Shown: piece after piece, positions 47,483-59,651 of the stretch
Numbering within the stretch: position 1 is the first letter of the stretch
How the letters are laid out: each line of letters opens with the position of its first letter
Origin: Anagrus nilaparvatae
Taxonomy: Eukaryota > Arthropoda > Insecta > Hymenoptera > Mymaridae
DNA: 64,000 nt
Assembly (NCBI GenBank): GCA_022575985.1
Contig: JAKSXM010000007.1
Coordinates: forward strand, 18,974,501-19,038,500
Direction of reading: 5' to 3'
Notes under the pieces: model-generated
Told to the model about the DNA's origin: nothing
Seen by the model: the letters and a program-made list of their open reading frames with translations, nothing else
The model's database searches: none
Position numbers and translations under genes: made by a program

Positions 47483-47765
47483 GAACATGTTCCATGTGGG
47501 CGCCATTCACTGATCATAATTGTCGTTGTCCATCCGGGGCAGTTTTCCGAATCCCGAAAATTAAGTATACAAATTTTCATAAAATGAATTTAGGAATTTA
47601 TCCTATTCTTTACTTGATGCATTCTGATTTTACAAATCTGTAATTAAATTTTTCTGCAAAATTCATTTATGAGTCTGTTTTCGAAAATTCTAGATTTCAA
47701 GGTTCTGAGAAATGACCCGGATGGACAACGACAGTTATGACCATTGAATGGCGGCCTTCCATGTT
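47483..47765. mobile_element. 283-bp foldback element
   Basis: The arm ending TTGTCGTTGTCCATCCGGG (47517-47538) and the opposite arm CCCGGATGGACAACGACA (47715-47732) are near-exact inverted repeats. Flanking GGCGCCATTCA/TGAATGGCGGCC and AACATG/CATGTT pair as well. A loop of about 150 bp separates the arms. No coding. Confidence 0.7.
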
Positions 47766-49354
47766 AAAAAAATATTCCGTTGCAACTAAAAGTGTGCCGA
47801 TAAAACTGCAGTTAATTATTTAAAAAAAAATCAGTTTGTTTAAACTAGAGTGTTTGCTTAAACTAGAAATAAATATTCAACATGTTTCGTTTTGCTTAGT
47901 AAAGATTATCATACAAGGTCCAAGAAAATGTCTCTATGCTCAAACTCAATTAATAAACTGTGTACCATTCCGGCTGTATATTGGTTTCCAGAAACTCTGG
48001 ACTTCCCTTGTTACTATAAGCTAACAAATTACTCTAGCATGCGAAAAAAAATAATTTAACTTTAAGAAAGATCTTAAAAAAGAGGAGCAAGTGCAGAAAG
48101 AAAATGTTTACTTGTAATGTACAAAATAAGAAGCGGATCAGTAAGGAAAAGATTATTCTCATTAAAAATCCGTAATCTAGTAATTAAGGTACAGTCATAC
48201 TCAAATTATAAAAAATGCATTTACTTGATTTCAGATAAGCGTAAAAAGTGATGAATTACTTACGGTATTCAAGATGTTTAAACTTAAGAAGCAAAAACAG
48301 ATTACCAGATTTCTGTTTAATGTGAGAAAACTATTTTTTTTTTTACAAATCTGGTACTACGATGCTTTTCATAGATTATAGAATTAAATAAAATAAATAT
48401 TTTGTAATTTTTCATCAATACTTGTATGATTCAGGGTTTACATAAAAAGCAACTGTTTTGAATTTGCTTTTAAAGAAAAAAAAATTTTAGGTAACTATAA
48501 AAATTAGTCGTTTAAAATAACTTGATTTTTAAAATATAAAGTTATAGTGCCATAATCAATATTCTTGTCTTATATGCAAGGTCCTGCTAAATACAATAAA
48601 ATTTGAAATAAAATTATTTTGTTCAAAAATTTACACAACTGCAGTATAACTAAGTATTTCTAAATTCTTTCGTCATCAGGAGCCTGAAAGCATCAGGGTA
48701 GCAATGATCCTGATCCATTAAAAAATTACAAATGATTTAAATAAAATTGCATTACCATTTTTTACTAGTGTAATTAATAAACATCTAACAAAAACCTAAA
48801 TATTTAATTAAATTCTCAGAAATAATCAATTTTAATAATTTAATTAAGTACAATTACAAATACCACTTAATTTTATTGATTCCTTTAAACTTATAAACCA
48901 TAATGCACATTCATTTAGTGCCTTTAAAGAAATTAAAAAATTGGATAAGATTTAATGTAAAAGATAAAGTGTATGTTATGTGTTTGAGCTTATTATCTTA
49001 AGCTTGTAAAACATTAGCATTATAAAATAAAGTAAAAGATACATTAATTGATAATAAGAATTCTTATACACCTATGTGTCTACTTTGTTAAAAAAAGTAT
49101 TTATAATATAATCTATATCGACTTGTCCTAAAGCGATAAAGTGATTTATTCGTTTATGGGAGCTAAATATAGAAAAATGAACTTTTAGAAAATTTTTAAA
49201 CTTTTTAGTAATAAAATTTAGTTTTTTAAAAAATTCAGAAAATAAATGTGATTTACAAATTATGTGCATGTAGAAAAAAGATATTGTGAAAATTTTAACG
49301 CATTTATGTAGTACTAGAATTTATGGATTTTATTATATTGGAAAAAGACTTTTA
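47766..49354. other. AT-rich intergenic DNA
   Basis: A/T-rich with short chance frames. A TTTCGTCATCAGGAGCCTGAAAGCATCAGGG-like patch near 48670-48700 may be a repeat relic. No gene recognised. Confidence 0.5.
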
Positions 49355-49430
49355 AGAGGTGTCGGCGTGGTATAACAACACGTGCCTCTTGTGTATATTC
49401 GCGCGGGTGGTCATACTTTCCGACCTTTTT
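49355..49430. other. GC-richer island
   Basis: Contains GGTGTCGGCGTGGTATAACA and ATTCGCGCGGGTGGTCATAC within A/T-rich DNA, followed by a T-run. Not repeated in the window. Candidate conserved element or promoter fragment. Confidence 0.3.
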
Positions 49431-49810
49431 TTTATTTTTTTATTTACATACAAAAAAAGAGGATACCTATGTATTTACCTCATATGGAGACGTTATATCT
49501 ATAAAGTCGTTTATAGGTTATATTATGTTCCTACGTAATCTTTAACTTAACGAGAAAAATGTCTCGTTTTTAAAGTTTTTACAGCTTTTTGAACTTTTTT
49601 TAAGATTTATTGACGTATATTTTCAATATTTATCTCAATACATTATTATGTATAAAGAGATTCCTCGTTGGTTTTATATATGGTTAGTTTGCAAAAAAAT
49701 TGTGAGTTATTGTGCCACTTTAGGTAGATTCGTCTGTAACTGATTTTCCGGAATAAGGAAATATAAATTAATTATTTTTTAATGCATCAAACATTTCTTT
49801 TCAATTGCAC

Positions 49811-50213
49811 ACTGTAAAAAGTAACTTTCTTAGATTTATAAAAAAAATAGAATTTTTTCGAAAAATTAGTGAATTTTCAAAAAAATTTGTAAATATTCGA
49901 TGAAAATCGTAAATTAACTAAATTTAGTATAGTATCGCAAAATTCGAGAATTCTCAATATTTTTTTGTGAATTTTAGAAAAAAATTGTAAATTCACAACT
50001 ATTTTTCGTAAATTTACAATTATTTTTTGTAAATTATCAATTTTTCTTGCGAATTCACAAAAAAAATCGAGAACACTTGAATTTTTTGTTAATATACTAA
50101 ATTTAGTAAATTTACGATTTTTATCGAATAATTACAAATTTTTTCGAAAATTAACTAATTTTTCGTAAATTTTCTAATTTTTTTGTTAATATAAGAAAGT
50201 TACTTTTTACAGT
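49811..50213. mobile_element. Family E MITE, ACTGTAAAAAGTAAC termini, TSD GCAC
   Basis: 403 bp. ACTGTAAAAAGTAACTTTCT at the left is an inverted repeat of AGAAAGTTACTTTTTACAGT at the right. GCAC flanks both sides (49807-49810 and 50214-50217), fitting a 4-bp target duplication. The interior is nearly pure A/T with nested palindromes such as TACTAAATTTAGTA and CGAGAATTCTC. A diverged copy is at 35563-35998. No coding. Confidence 0.8.
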
Positions 50214-50217
50214 GCAC

Positions 50218-51239
50218 AAATAAAAAAAATGATTTTCCACATTTTTTAGCCTTTTGTACTCCATACTCTCATTTTCATAGCAATTTTAAATTTTTTCGTT
50301 TTCATTATTTCAATTTTCAGTCATAGTTTTTTTTTATTTTTTCTCGCAGTCACGAATTTTCTAATTATGAGATCCAAAATTTTATTTGAATTGCGCATTT
50401 TCGAGAAACTTTGAATTTATTTTTTTTTTCTATACACTATAAAAATTAAATTTATTTGTTCAAAATCTTGCCCAACTATCAAGTGGCCAAAAATTAATTA
50501 AAATTTAAAAAAAAGAAAATTATCTTCAAATTTCATGATTTAATCATCCACAAAAAAAAAAAATTGATTTCAAAATAATATGTAAGATTTATTTGAAAAT
50601 TCAAGAATTTGCTTGAATATTCAAAGAGTTGCTTGAATTTTCAAGCAGTATATATATTCCAACAAGTCATATACATGAATTAATTTGTTAGAATTTTTTT
50701 TCACAAATATCCTTAATAATTAAAAGTTTAAAACTCTATAAATTTGTATCAAAACTAAAATTAAAATAACCCTTAACTATAACCTGCCTAAGAATTTAGT
50801 TAAAATTTTTGATAAAAATAGATAAATTTTACAATTAAAAAGAACCTAAATTATATGAATCCAAAACCATTTACTCACTCACATAAAATTTTGCAAATTA
50901 TCCATATCTAAGATAAGTGGTAACTTAAATAAAAACTGCTTACTATAAGTAGTAAGACGCATAAAATACCTAGTAGGTACTTATAATATAGTTTATACAT
51001 GAAATTCTATAATAGATTAAAAGAAAAATATTTGATACCAGAAAATGTATCCTCGCGTACAGTAGACACAAGAAAACGTAATAATATCCAGGTGCATAAA
51101 TATATACACATTTATATTACGTATTGTAGGTAATAAAAATATTATCGTTAGGTAACGCGAGAAAATTACAAAAAGAAGATTTAAAAAAAAAACAGAAAGT
51201 AGTAAATATGTACTAAAGAGATACGGAAAAAAGGTAATA
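50218..51239. other. AT-rich intergenic DNA
   Basis: Low-complexity A/T-rich DNA with a small TTGCTTGAATTTTCAAGCA palindrome near 50627-50648. Nothing else recognised. Confidence 0.5.
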
Positions 51240-51400
51240 CTTTGACTGAGGGTGACTTTTAGTGTTTATTTGTTAGAAAGCGAAGAGACATACATGCGCA
51301 TACAGATCACGTCGGGTGTTGTTCCCGTTGATAGCATATATCTGTAGGCGGCAAAACGCGTGTGGTCCAACATTTCACCAAACCTGCAAATATCCCTTTA
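51240..51400. other. GC-richer island, possible conserved element
   Basis: Contains TGACTGAGGGTGACTTTTAG, ATCACGTCGGGTGTTGTTCC and GGCGGCAAAACGCGTGTGG. Followed by T-rich sequence in which an 83-codon plus-strand frame (51316-51567) becomes Phe/Ile-rich and implausible. Not repeated in the window. Confidence 0.35.
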
Positions 51401-53628
51401 AAAGATATTTTTTCTTCTCATTTTATATATTTTTAACTTTTTTTATTATACATTTTTTTTTTATCTTTTTTGTTTTTTATTTGCACTTTTTATCATCCAC
51501 TTCAGTGCTCCTATTACATCTTTGCGCTCGTCATCTTCTTCCGCTTTTTTATTACCTGATTATATGAAAGACGTATTACTTTTGACACCTGATCATTTGT
51601 GGTCTTTTCTCACCTTATTATGAACTGACTAAATTAATATAACATCATAAAAATATATTAAAAATTATTTTTGTTTATTCTTTTTCTTTTTTTTTTAATT
51701 TAAATAATTTATTAGCAATTTATGTTGGTAAACTTATGTAAAGAAAGCGATCATGCGTTCATTATTGTGATTGTATACTATGTTAGTTTATTTTTTATTA
51801 TTACAAGAATAATTGAGAAAAAGATTTTACTGAAAATCAAAAAAGCATTAAATCTCTTTCAATTTTTAAAATAACGATTGGATGATAGCGCTATCCAGAA
51901 TTTCAGCCAAAATTCATTTATCAATGATTTGGATAAAAAATAATATTGCAACGAAAAAGAGGTTGAACCATTTTGAGGAGGAAAAAAAAATATCGAATTT
52001 CAGGGTGGCGAAGTAGGGCGTAGCAAAATTTTGGTAGTTCGGTTAATAAATTTCTAAAAGAGCGACCAAATAAGCATCCAAAGTACAGATAAAAGGACCA
52101 AAGTGCTTAAGCTCGGAGTACTTTAGTACTTTAGGCTGTATAACCCTAAGTACTAATAATTCAGCAAATTAAATAATTCAGGTACTAAAATTGTTATATA
52201 TACTAGTAATCTCGCTACTTTAGGTACTATAATCTTATTATTGGATAATTAGGTACTAGAAATTATTAATAATGTTCAAATAAACTTCTAATTTTAATCC
52301 CCTGAATATGGAACACTCTAATGAATAATAACTGAATAACTGAGATTCCAAAAATTGAAAAGTTAACCTAGTTAAATAAAATGGGTCTAAAATCATACAA
52401 GTTCTTAACAGAAATTACAATACAAACAAATTTTTTAATTGCATTGCTTTGGCTGTAAAATTGTAATAATATTTAAACTTTGATTTTGATTTTTGAATAA
52501 GTGCAACTTGAAGATAAAATAATTACTGGCTATTAACTTTGACAGAAACAAACAAAAAAAACTGTTATACATATAAATTAAAGCGGGTAAAAAGTTGCGA
52601 AATTATTTTATATTAAAAATTAATCAAAACGAGTTCAAATGTCATAAAAAATGAACAGTAGAAATATTTATAATTTTACACGTGTATTTACAAACGTTCA
52701 TATTATTAAAAAAATAAAAGAATATATGCACGAGAAATTTTTTTGAAATGCCTGAAGCATCTGATAAATAAATTCACGTTTATTTCAAAAAGCTTTTTTT
52801 TCCCGCATCATGTCACTAAATAACCATATGGTATTTTCTTAAGATAATTGGTTGCGTGGGTTATATATGCAGTAATATTAAACGAGCAAAAGATTAATTT
52901 CTTTTGCTTAAATTCCAGAATAAGTTCTTCGACATTTACAATATAATCTTGTATGTATGATGCGTATAAAAACATTGATTTTCAATCGATTAAAACCACA
53001 AGTGGAAATTTAAACTTTCTATTCTCGTGGAATTAATTTTATTATAATAACATTTATTTATTAAGTGGAAAAAATTTATTATTTTTTATTATAAATAGTA
53101 GCCACAATATAATATCTTGGTTAAAATTACAAGGTTAATAAACACATAAAGTATTATTAAATAGTGCGTACGTTAATTATTTCTGTGTATTAAATTACTG
53201 TATTATGAAAAATTATAATTACAAATAGGCAAGTATTATGTAAGATTTGTATGGTATATATTTGACCTACGCTTATTTTGAATTTTTAAAAAAATTAATA
53301 GTCTGAATTATTAAGACTAATTAGATTAGTAAAAATGTAGTTTTGGAATTATAAAATTAAATACGAGTTAATGAAACAAATTCTTGGTTTAATTAAGTAT
53401 TTTAAAGTATTTTAATCCTTTTATTTTCATAAAAAACCAAAATGTGAACAAAAGCTTAAGAAATTTTTTTTTTCAACTTTCAGAAAGCACGTTTTTTTCG
53501 ATCATTGTGCGAAATTTCTTACAACTGACAAAGAAAAATTGAATACAACTTAAATATAAATTTAACAATTTGCATGCGATTTGGGCCATCCTTTATTTTT
53601 TTGGTCATGGGACATTTTATATAAAAAA
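51401..53628. other. AT-rich intergenic DNA with GTACTA-rich patch
   Basis: Between about 52100 and 52270 the words GTACTTTAG, AGTACTA and GGTACTA recur irregularly, perhaps a worn repeat. The rest is A/T-rich filler with no gene. Confidence 0.5.
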
Positions 53629-54626
53629 TGGATTCCACCTCAACTGGACCCAAATTAGATTAAATGGTCTTAGAAATCTGTTAAAGCTTTTTTTTCTGAA
53701 AGTGCAACTAAAAATAAGAACTGTCAGCCACTTTTATCTTTTTAGGTCGAATCCTCAATTTTCGGCAGCCATTTGGCCTGTTTTTGTAAATTGATTAAAA
53801 GAAAATCTTCTTATTTTTGCTGCTAAATACTTATTTTGCAATGAAAAATATTTCCCTTTTTGATCCTTATATTTTCCAAAAAGTTTGATTCTGATGGTAT
53901 ACAGTCATAAATTTTGGTAAACTTTGAAAAAATTGTGTGAAAATGGCGAAATTTTTAAGTAAAAAATCATAACTTTTCATTTTTTTTGTTTTAATTTTAA
54001 TAATGAATTTTCATTATCTTTTAACTTCTAAATTTTTCCATTTTCATAAAGCTCTTTCGAAGGTTACTAAAATTCATAAGCCTGCGTCAAACAAGAGGGT
54101 TCTGAATTTTGGGTCCGATCTTGTGACTTGGTGGAAAATTCCAAAAACTATAAGTAAGTTAAGAAATATCATTTTTCAATGTGGAGCTTTTAAATTAGCG
54201 TAATGTCCAAACCTTCTTTTCAACGAAAATAGTTTATAAATAAGAAATTTAAGCCCAAGTATTAGAAAATTGAACCAATATATTTTTTTTGTGTTGAAGC
54301 TGAAAATCGTAGTGATAAAAAATGTAAACGCTTCTACATGCGCAGTTAAAACCAAATTTCGCGCCTGGAAATCAGATTTATCGGAAAATTTCGTATACTT
54401 AATTATAAAAAAAAAATTTTTACCGAAAAATATGTTTTTGCATCAAACATAGGTAAATTTTGAGTGTATATTAAAAAAAAATGTTAAAAATAAAAAATGG
54501 CTGTCGAAAATTAAGGATTCGACCTTGAAAGCTTAAAAAGGCTGAGAGTATTTATGTTTAGTTATACTTTCGGAAAAAAATAATTTTAACCGTTTTTTGC
54601 GAACCTTCAGTCCAACTTGAATCCAA
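53629..54626. mobile_element. ~1-kb element with inverted terminal regions (family C)
   Basis: The left 150 bp (from GGATTCCACCTCAACTGGAC through CTGAAAGTGCAACTAAAAAT to GGTCGAATCCTCAATTTTCG) matches in inverse the right 150 bp (GAAAATTAAGGATTCGACC through TAGTTATACTTTCGG to TTGGACTG...). The interior is A/T-rich. Its GTAAACTTTGAAAAAATTGTG block is shared with 8600-8690, and the left end with 9095-9200. Short frames have no domain. Confidence 0.65.
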
Positions 54627-56002
54627 TTGGACTGAAACCCATTTAATAGTTATAACAGACATTTGTGAAAAATATTAAGCATTGCCAATAATAACGAATA
54701 CACCAAAATTTTGAAATTGCAACTGTTTGTTTACTTTAAGGACAACAGTGCAAGCTGCGATTGCTAAATAAATAGTACATTACGACCCATGGCTATTATG
54801 GCTAGTATAATACTAGTGGGTCTATTTCGTAATCCTATAAAGTAATTAGTTATTAGTTGGATTTCAGCATAAATATAATTAATTAAATTGATGCAAAAAT
54901 ATTTAAAATTAACTATGACAACAGCAACAAAAAAAAAATGAATGTAAAAAAAATTCCAAAAAAGAAAAATAATAATAACAAAATTTAAAAAGTAACTTTA
55001 GACGGGACTCATAGATATCATGTCTTGAAGCACCTGGGCGGCTCATTCTTTGTAATAGGATCCTCGTTTTTGTTAAATAACTATATAAAAAAAATCCTAA
55101 CCTAAGAATAAAAAAAAATTCTTATTTATTTGTAAAATAAAAAAAAAATAAAGTAATTATCAAGCGTTAAATATAAAATTGCCCTAATTAATTAACCAAT
55201 TCTACCATAAAACACATAACATACATAAAAAAAAAAAAATTAAGAGAAATCTGCGGCAAACTGACGCCAACAACAATATAATAAAAAAAAAACGACGGAT
55301 TTTCGCAAAAGAAACGAGGCGAGAGACGCGTCATTTTAATATAATAATGATCGTTGAAAGATGATTGCCCTTGTATTCCTTATATTCCTCATATATAAAA
55401 GCTTGTAATACGTACAATCCTTTTTTTTCATAACATACTTTATAAGTCAAAAGATTAATATAAAGCGCGCAACTAGACGTCGGATAATGTGGAAGATAAA
55501 TAATGTTAAAAAGGACTTTGGTGTAAAAGAAATCAAGTATTAAACACAATGTATATATACTTCATAAATATATATATATATATATATATATTTATAATTA
55601 ACTTTATTTTTCTATATAATCATCACTTATTAAGTAAGTATCACGCACTTATTTACACAATAATATATCGACACAAATTGTCTTTCTTTCTCACATTTTT
55701 ATAAGATACTGATTAATTAATAAAAATGAAAAAAAAAATTATTAAAAATAAACAGACTTATTTATATAATTTATTTTAAAATATACAGCGAATTTTTTTT
55801 AAATCAATTGTAGAAACGAAAATCACAAATTTTTTTAGACAAATTTTCTTAATTAATTACTCATTTAAAATATATTAGTTATTATTATTAGTAGTAGTAT
55901 TGATAAAAAATAAATAATTTTACAATCTTAACAAATAATATGTAAGGACGGAAAAAACTTGAGTATTATTTAAAAAATTAAATCCTTAAATTAATAATTT
56001 TT
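54627..56002. other. AT-rich DNA downstream of the zinc-finger gene
   Basis: Lies 3' of the Odd-skipped family gene and probably includes its 3' UTR; several AATAAA-type signals are present on the minus strand. Contains an (AT)n microsatellite at about 55566-55591 and GC-richer patches at 55015-55060 and 55245-55335. No other gene recognised. Confidence 0.5.
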
Positions 56003-57276
56003 TTAAGAAGTTTCTTGAAGTACATTATTTGAATTATTTAATGAAATATTACTAGAAGATTGTGTTGTTATTGTCGTTGTTGTTGTTGTTGAAACACCTA
56101 AATTATGCGTTAAAGAATGTCTTCTTAAATCACAATTACGTCTAAATACTTTACCACATGATGAACAATGATATGGTTTAATATCTGTATGTGTTAATAA
56201 ATGTGTTTTTAAATTACTACGTTGATTAAAACTTCTAGAGCATACTGGACATTTATGTGGTGATTCTTCCATATGTAAAATTTTATGCACTGCTAATGTA
56301 CGGCTTTGACAAAAACCTTTACCACATTCACTACATTTAAATGGTTTTTCTTTACTGTGAATGTACCTAAACATATAAAAAATTTTATATTAATTTTTTT
56401 GCAAGCTTTTTTTGAATACTTTTTATGTCTTATGCATAGAAAATTTACTTAACAAAAGAATATTAAAAAAAAAACTATTTTTAAAAAATTATGATTACTA
56501 TACCTGTGATCTCTGAGATGATCTTGCCGTCGGAAAGCCTTTCCGCAAATATCGCAAGAATACGGTCTTTCATCAGTATGTGTCCTTTCGTGTATTAGTA
56601 AATTATAACTTTTAGTAAATTGTCTATTACAAAATTTACAAATAAATTGTTTTTTCGGCCTAGTAGCTTTGCAAGCTCTGTTTGAAAAATTTGTTTCTAA
56701 TGACGTAGAACTTGGTTGTGTATTATTTGCCGTTGAAGTTACTGATGATATTGTTGTACTTACTGATGAATTTGTGGTTACTGTTGATTCTGTGTTGTGT
56801 GATCTCGATTCACTATATTTTTGAAGAAGAGATTCTTGACCATTATTAGATGTTCCTAACAATTCATCATCTTCAAGTAATGCCAAATCCTCTTCAGGAT
56901 CAGCAGCAACAAATTCTAAGTTTCCATGATTTTGCTGCTCTTCTTCTTCTAAATTTACTGACACTGGAGACCTAGGTGCTAGTGGTTGCAATAGCAGCTT
57001 TCCATGAGGAAGTGCACCACTTGTATGTAACCTGTGTAAAGTCAAATATGTTTCCAGAGCTTGGATATTTAATGCTGTAGCAGCTGCATGTCCTGGTGGA
57101 AGCAAAGCTGCTCTTTGAAGTGCAGCTAGCAAAGCACCTTGAAGACTAAGAGCTACACTTTGAAAACTTAAGTCAACTGTTGCACCTTCCGCAGACGATG
57201 TCGTTGATGCTGGAGACACAATAAGATGATCCTCTTGCAAATCGACACTAGGCTCCTGCCGTTTTTGTTGTTGCAT
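56003..57276 (-). CDS. bowl: Odd-skipped family C2H2 zinc-finger transcription factor (bowl/sob type)
   Basis: Two coding exons: 57276-56504 and 56366-56003, split by a 137-bp GT-AG intron; 378 residues. Five C2H2 fingers: residues 211-233, 239-261, 267-289, 295-317 and 323-345 (zinc ligands such as C213, C216, H229, H233). The first three carry family signatures: [40 protein letters not shown] and [15 protein letters not shown]. Odd-family proteins are nuclear DNA-binding regulators of segmentation, leg joint and gut patterning. The N-terminus has an Ala/Leu-rich stretch (about 40-85), an acidic stretch (about 108-140) and a Ser/Thr-rich linker (160-205); the C-terminal tail is Thr/Ser/Asn-rich. 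The ATG at 57276 has an in-frame TAA four codons upstream. Five fingers exclude the shorter members; bowl versus sob is uncertain. Confidence 0.9.
56367..56503 (-). other. Intron of the Odd-skipped family gene
   Basis: Minus-strand donor CACAG|GTATAG at 56503 and acceptor TTTAG|GTACAT at 56367. It splits an Arg codon (AG|G, after the second base) inside finger 2, between the two zinc-binding histidines. Without splicing, both flanking frames lose the finger. Short A/T-rich intron. Confidence 0.9.
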
Positions 57277-57299
57277 TTTTTTTAATTATAATAAATATT

Positions 57300-57900
57300 T
57301 TGACTACGAGTCTTAAAAAAACACTATTTAGTACATAACTAGCCGGCAACGGAACGCAGGCTCACTGATCACAGACGATGCTCGCTCAGGCGCGGCGCTC
57401 ACACTACTGACTTGGGCCCCGGGCGCTGGACACTACTGGTGGAGCCACCTAGTGGTATTAGCGATTTTTGTTGGAACCTTTCTACATGGATTTCATAGAT
57501 ACTTGTGTTTGTAAATACATACACATAATTTTTCGTGTATATATACAGTAAAGTACTCCAAGTTTTTTGGGCCCTAGTCAAGCTCATCGCGATTTACGAC
57601 GGCAATTAATGCTCGGCAGGCAGTGGGAGGTGGGGACCGTTAGGGCCTTATTACAGCTTAAAGTACTGGAGGGGAGAAAAGAGAAAGATTGCGAGAGAGA
57701 AAGACTAAATAATATTATAGGTGGTGTTCTCACGGTCCCGGGACGCCCGCGGGCCAACGTGCGGCCCCGTCCCCTCCTCACGCCCACGCTAAAAGTAAGA
57801 GAGAGTAAGATAGCAAAAGAGGTCAGGGGTCGAATACCACGCAGTCACTCGATTTACTTGGCGATTCTCGCTCTTCTCTCACTCGGCACCCGCATAACTT
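57300..57900 (-). promoter_or_regulatory. GC-rich upstream/promoter region of the Odd-skipped family gene
   Basis: Immediately upstream of the start codon the composition jumps: GC-rich blocks at 57350-57460 (contains GCCCCGGGCGCTGG) and 57560-57900 (contains TCCCGGGACGCCCGCGGGCC), with GAGA-type runs near 57670-57710. A TCAGT initiator-like pentamer lies on the minus strand at 57368-57364, about 90 bases before the ATG, with AGTTA about 27 bases further on, one base off the usual downstream-element spacing. The exact start site is a guess. The 114-codon plus-strand frame at 57567-57911 is a by-product of GC content. Confidence 0.5.
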
Positions 57901-58025
57901 GTTCACCGTGATTGTATTAATATACATATACATGTATAAATAATTTAATACATTCACATACGTGTTTATATATATTTTGATATCTCGCTTGCTTGATCCT
58001 GACCATCCTTTTTTGCGTATATATA

Positions 58026-59647
58026 TGGGCATATCTCACCAAGTGGTTATATTGCATACATGAGGGTTTTAATGAAAATCTAGCTTTCTGTTTAAAAAAA
58101 AAATTATTGAAATTTATTTAAATATATTTCTTCTCAAGCCTCAAGAAATTTTTTTGCCTATTTTCTTTCATTATTATGAAATAACAGCCATGGAATGATT
58201 CGAAACCCTAATATTTTGTTGGTAACCTTGTTAAGTTTTTTACATTCTTAACATTACAGAGGGAATGCCGTAAAACTATTTGCCTTTTTATAAATAGATT
58301 TTGATAAATTAATAATATATTTAATTTCTTCAGATAATTAAAACAGTGTGCTCCATTTCTAAAAAAAATTCTGCCAGCTGAAATATTGGTAACCACATTT
58401 TCTAATAAATACGGCTGAAGAAAGTTTTTTAAGCCACAAATGAATGCCGTGAACAATTTTTACTTCTAACTATTGTGAAAATTCTCTACAATGTTTCACA
58501 ATTTGAAAGTGATTTGAGAAAAACTGGTGCCTCCAATAATTTAGTAGATATCGACATCAAAAGGCTTTGTTGTCAATGCGTAATTTTGGTACTAAAATCA
58601 CATTTTTTAATGGCACTCGTTCAATTTTTAAAAAATCTTCGCAAAATCTTTTGTGATTTATGTAAAATTTTATCAGATTTTAGTTAAAAAAAACGGCATA
58701 TCTTGATTCAATGCGTTGTATGTATAAACCTCAGTTTTATATAAACTAATCGTATAATTTAGAAGCGTTGTTTACCAATAACCTAAAAATAACAAACGTG
58801 TAAGAATTATGTATATTTCATTCTTAGTTCAAAAAAGATGTTTTTGATTTGAATTTAGTGCTTTAAAAAAATAAATAAAAATATGTAGTTGTAGGTCATA
58901 ATTAGTGGATCATTAAAATCTATATTTCAAGAAATATACATTTTGAAAAAATCAAAAAATCTAAAAAAATGTTTCAAAAATAATAGAAGGCACAACTAAA
59001 TGATTTAATAAATTATAATAAGATAATGCGATTAGGTATAATGATAAAGAATTTTTAAAACAATTATTTAGTAATAGGAAGTTTAAAGACAAATAATTTG
59101 AATGCTTTGAGTGATTTTTTGAAACAATCAGGAACTTTTCTTACAAATTAAAATTTTATGAAACTGCAAAAATAAAAATTTTTTTTAAATAATTTTTTAA
59201 TAACTAATATGTAAACTATATTTTAGGCTTTAACGTTAACTATATTTTAGGCTTTATGTGAGCAATGAGTTAAAGATTCAGGGAGTTTAGCCTAGCTATA
59301 CCTATAGCGCAGTCTGTAGAACATTTAATTTTTTGTTTATAAAAAAATTGAAAATTTATCTTCTTATTATTGATTTTTGGACAGAAATAAAATTTATTGT
59401 TATATACCTCTATATTTTCCAGTATTTTTGAGAACTAATTTCATCATTTAGTAATTATAACCTTAAATATATTTTTTAATTTAAGAAGTTCATTTATCAA
59501 ACGCCGTAGCTTAAAATTAAGTTACGCAAAGAAAATCTTAATTTTTATTGTTTTATTAAACTTATGTCCAAATGTCATTATTGTGCTCTCAAAAATAAAA
59601 TTTAATTTATAAAATTAGAAATATAACCACTTGGTGAGATATGCCCA
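58026..59647. mobile_element. 1.62-kb element with 28-bp perfect terminal inverted repeats, TSD TATA
   Basis: The first 28 bases (starting TGGGCATATCTCACCAAGTG) are exactly repeated in inverse at the other end. TATA lies directly outside both ends (58022-58025 and 59648-59651), a possible 4-bp (or TA) target duplication. Inside are short frames: 82 codons on the minus strand at 58208-58456 and 70 codons on the plus strand at 58475-58687. They have no recognised domain; they could be decayed transposase, but this is not shown. Probably a degraded or non-autonomous DNA transposon. Confidence 0.75.
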
Positions 59648-59651
59648 TATA

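Noticed and set aside
57567..57911. 114-codon plus-strand frame upstream of the zinc-finger gene
   Set aside because: It lies in the GC-rich promoter-like region, is Arg/Pro-rich without a domain, and overlaps competing frames on the other strand; best explained by composition.
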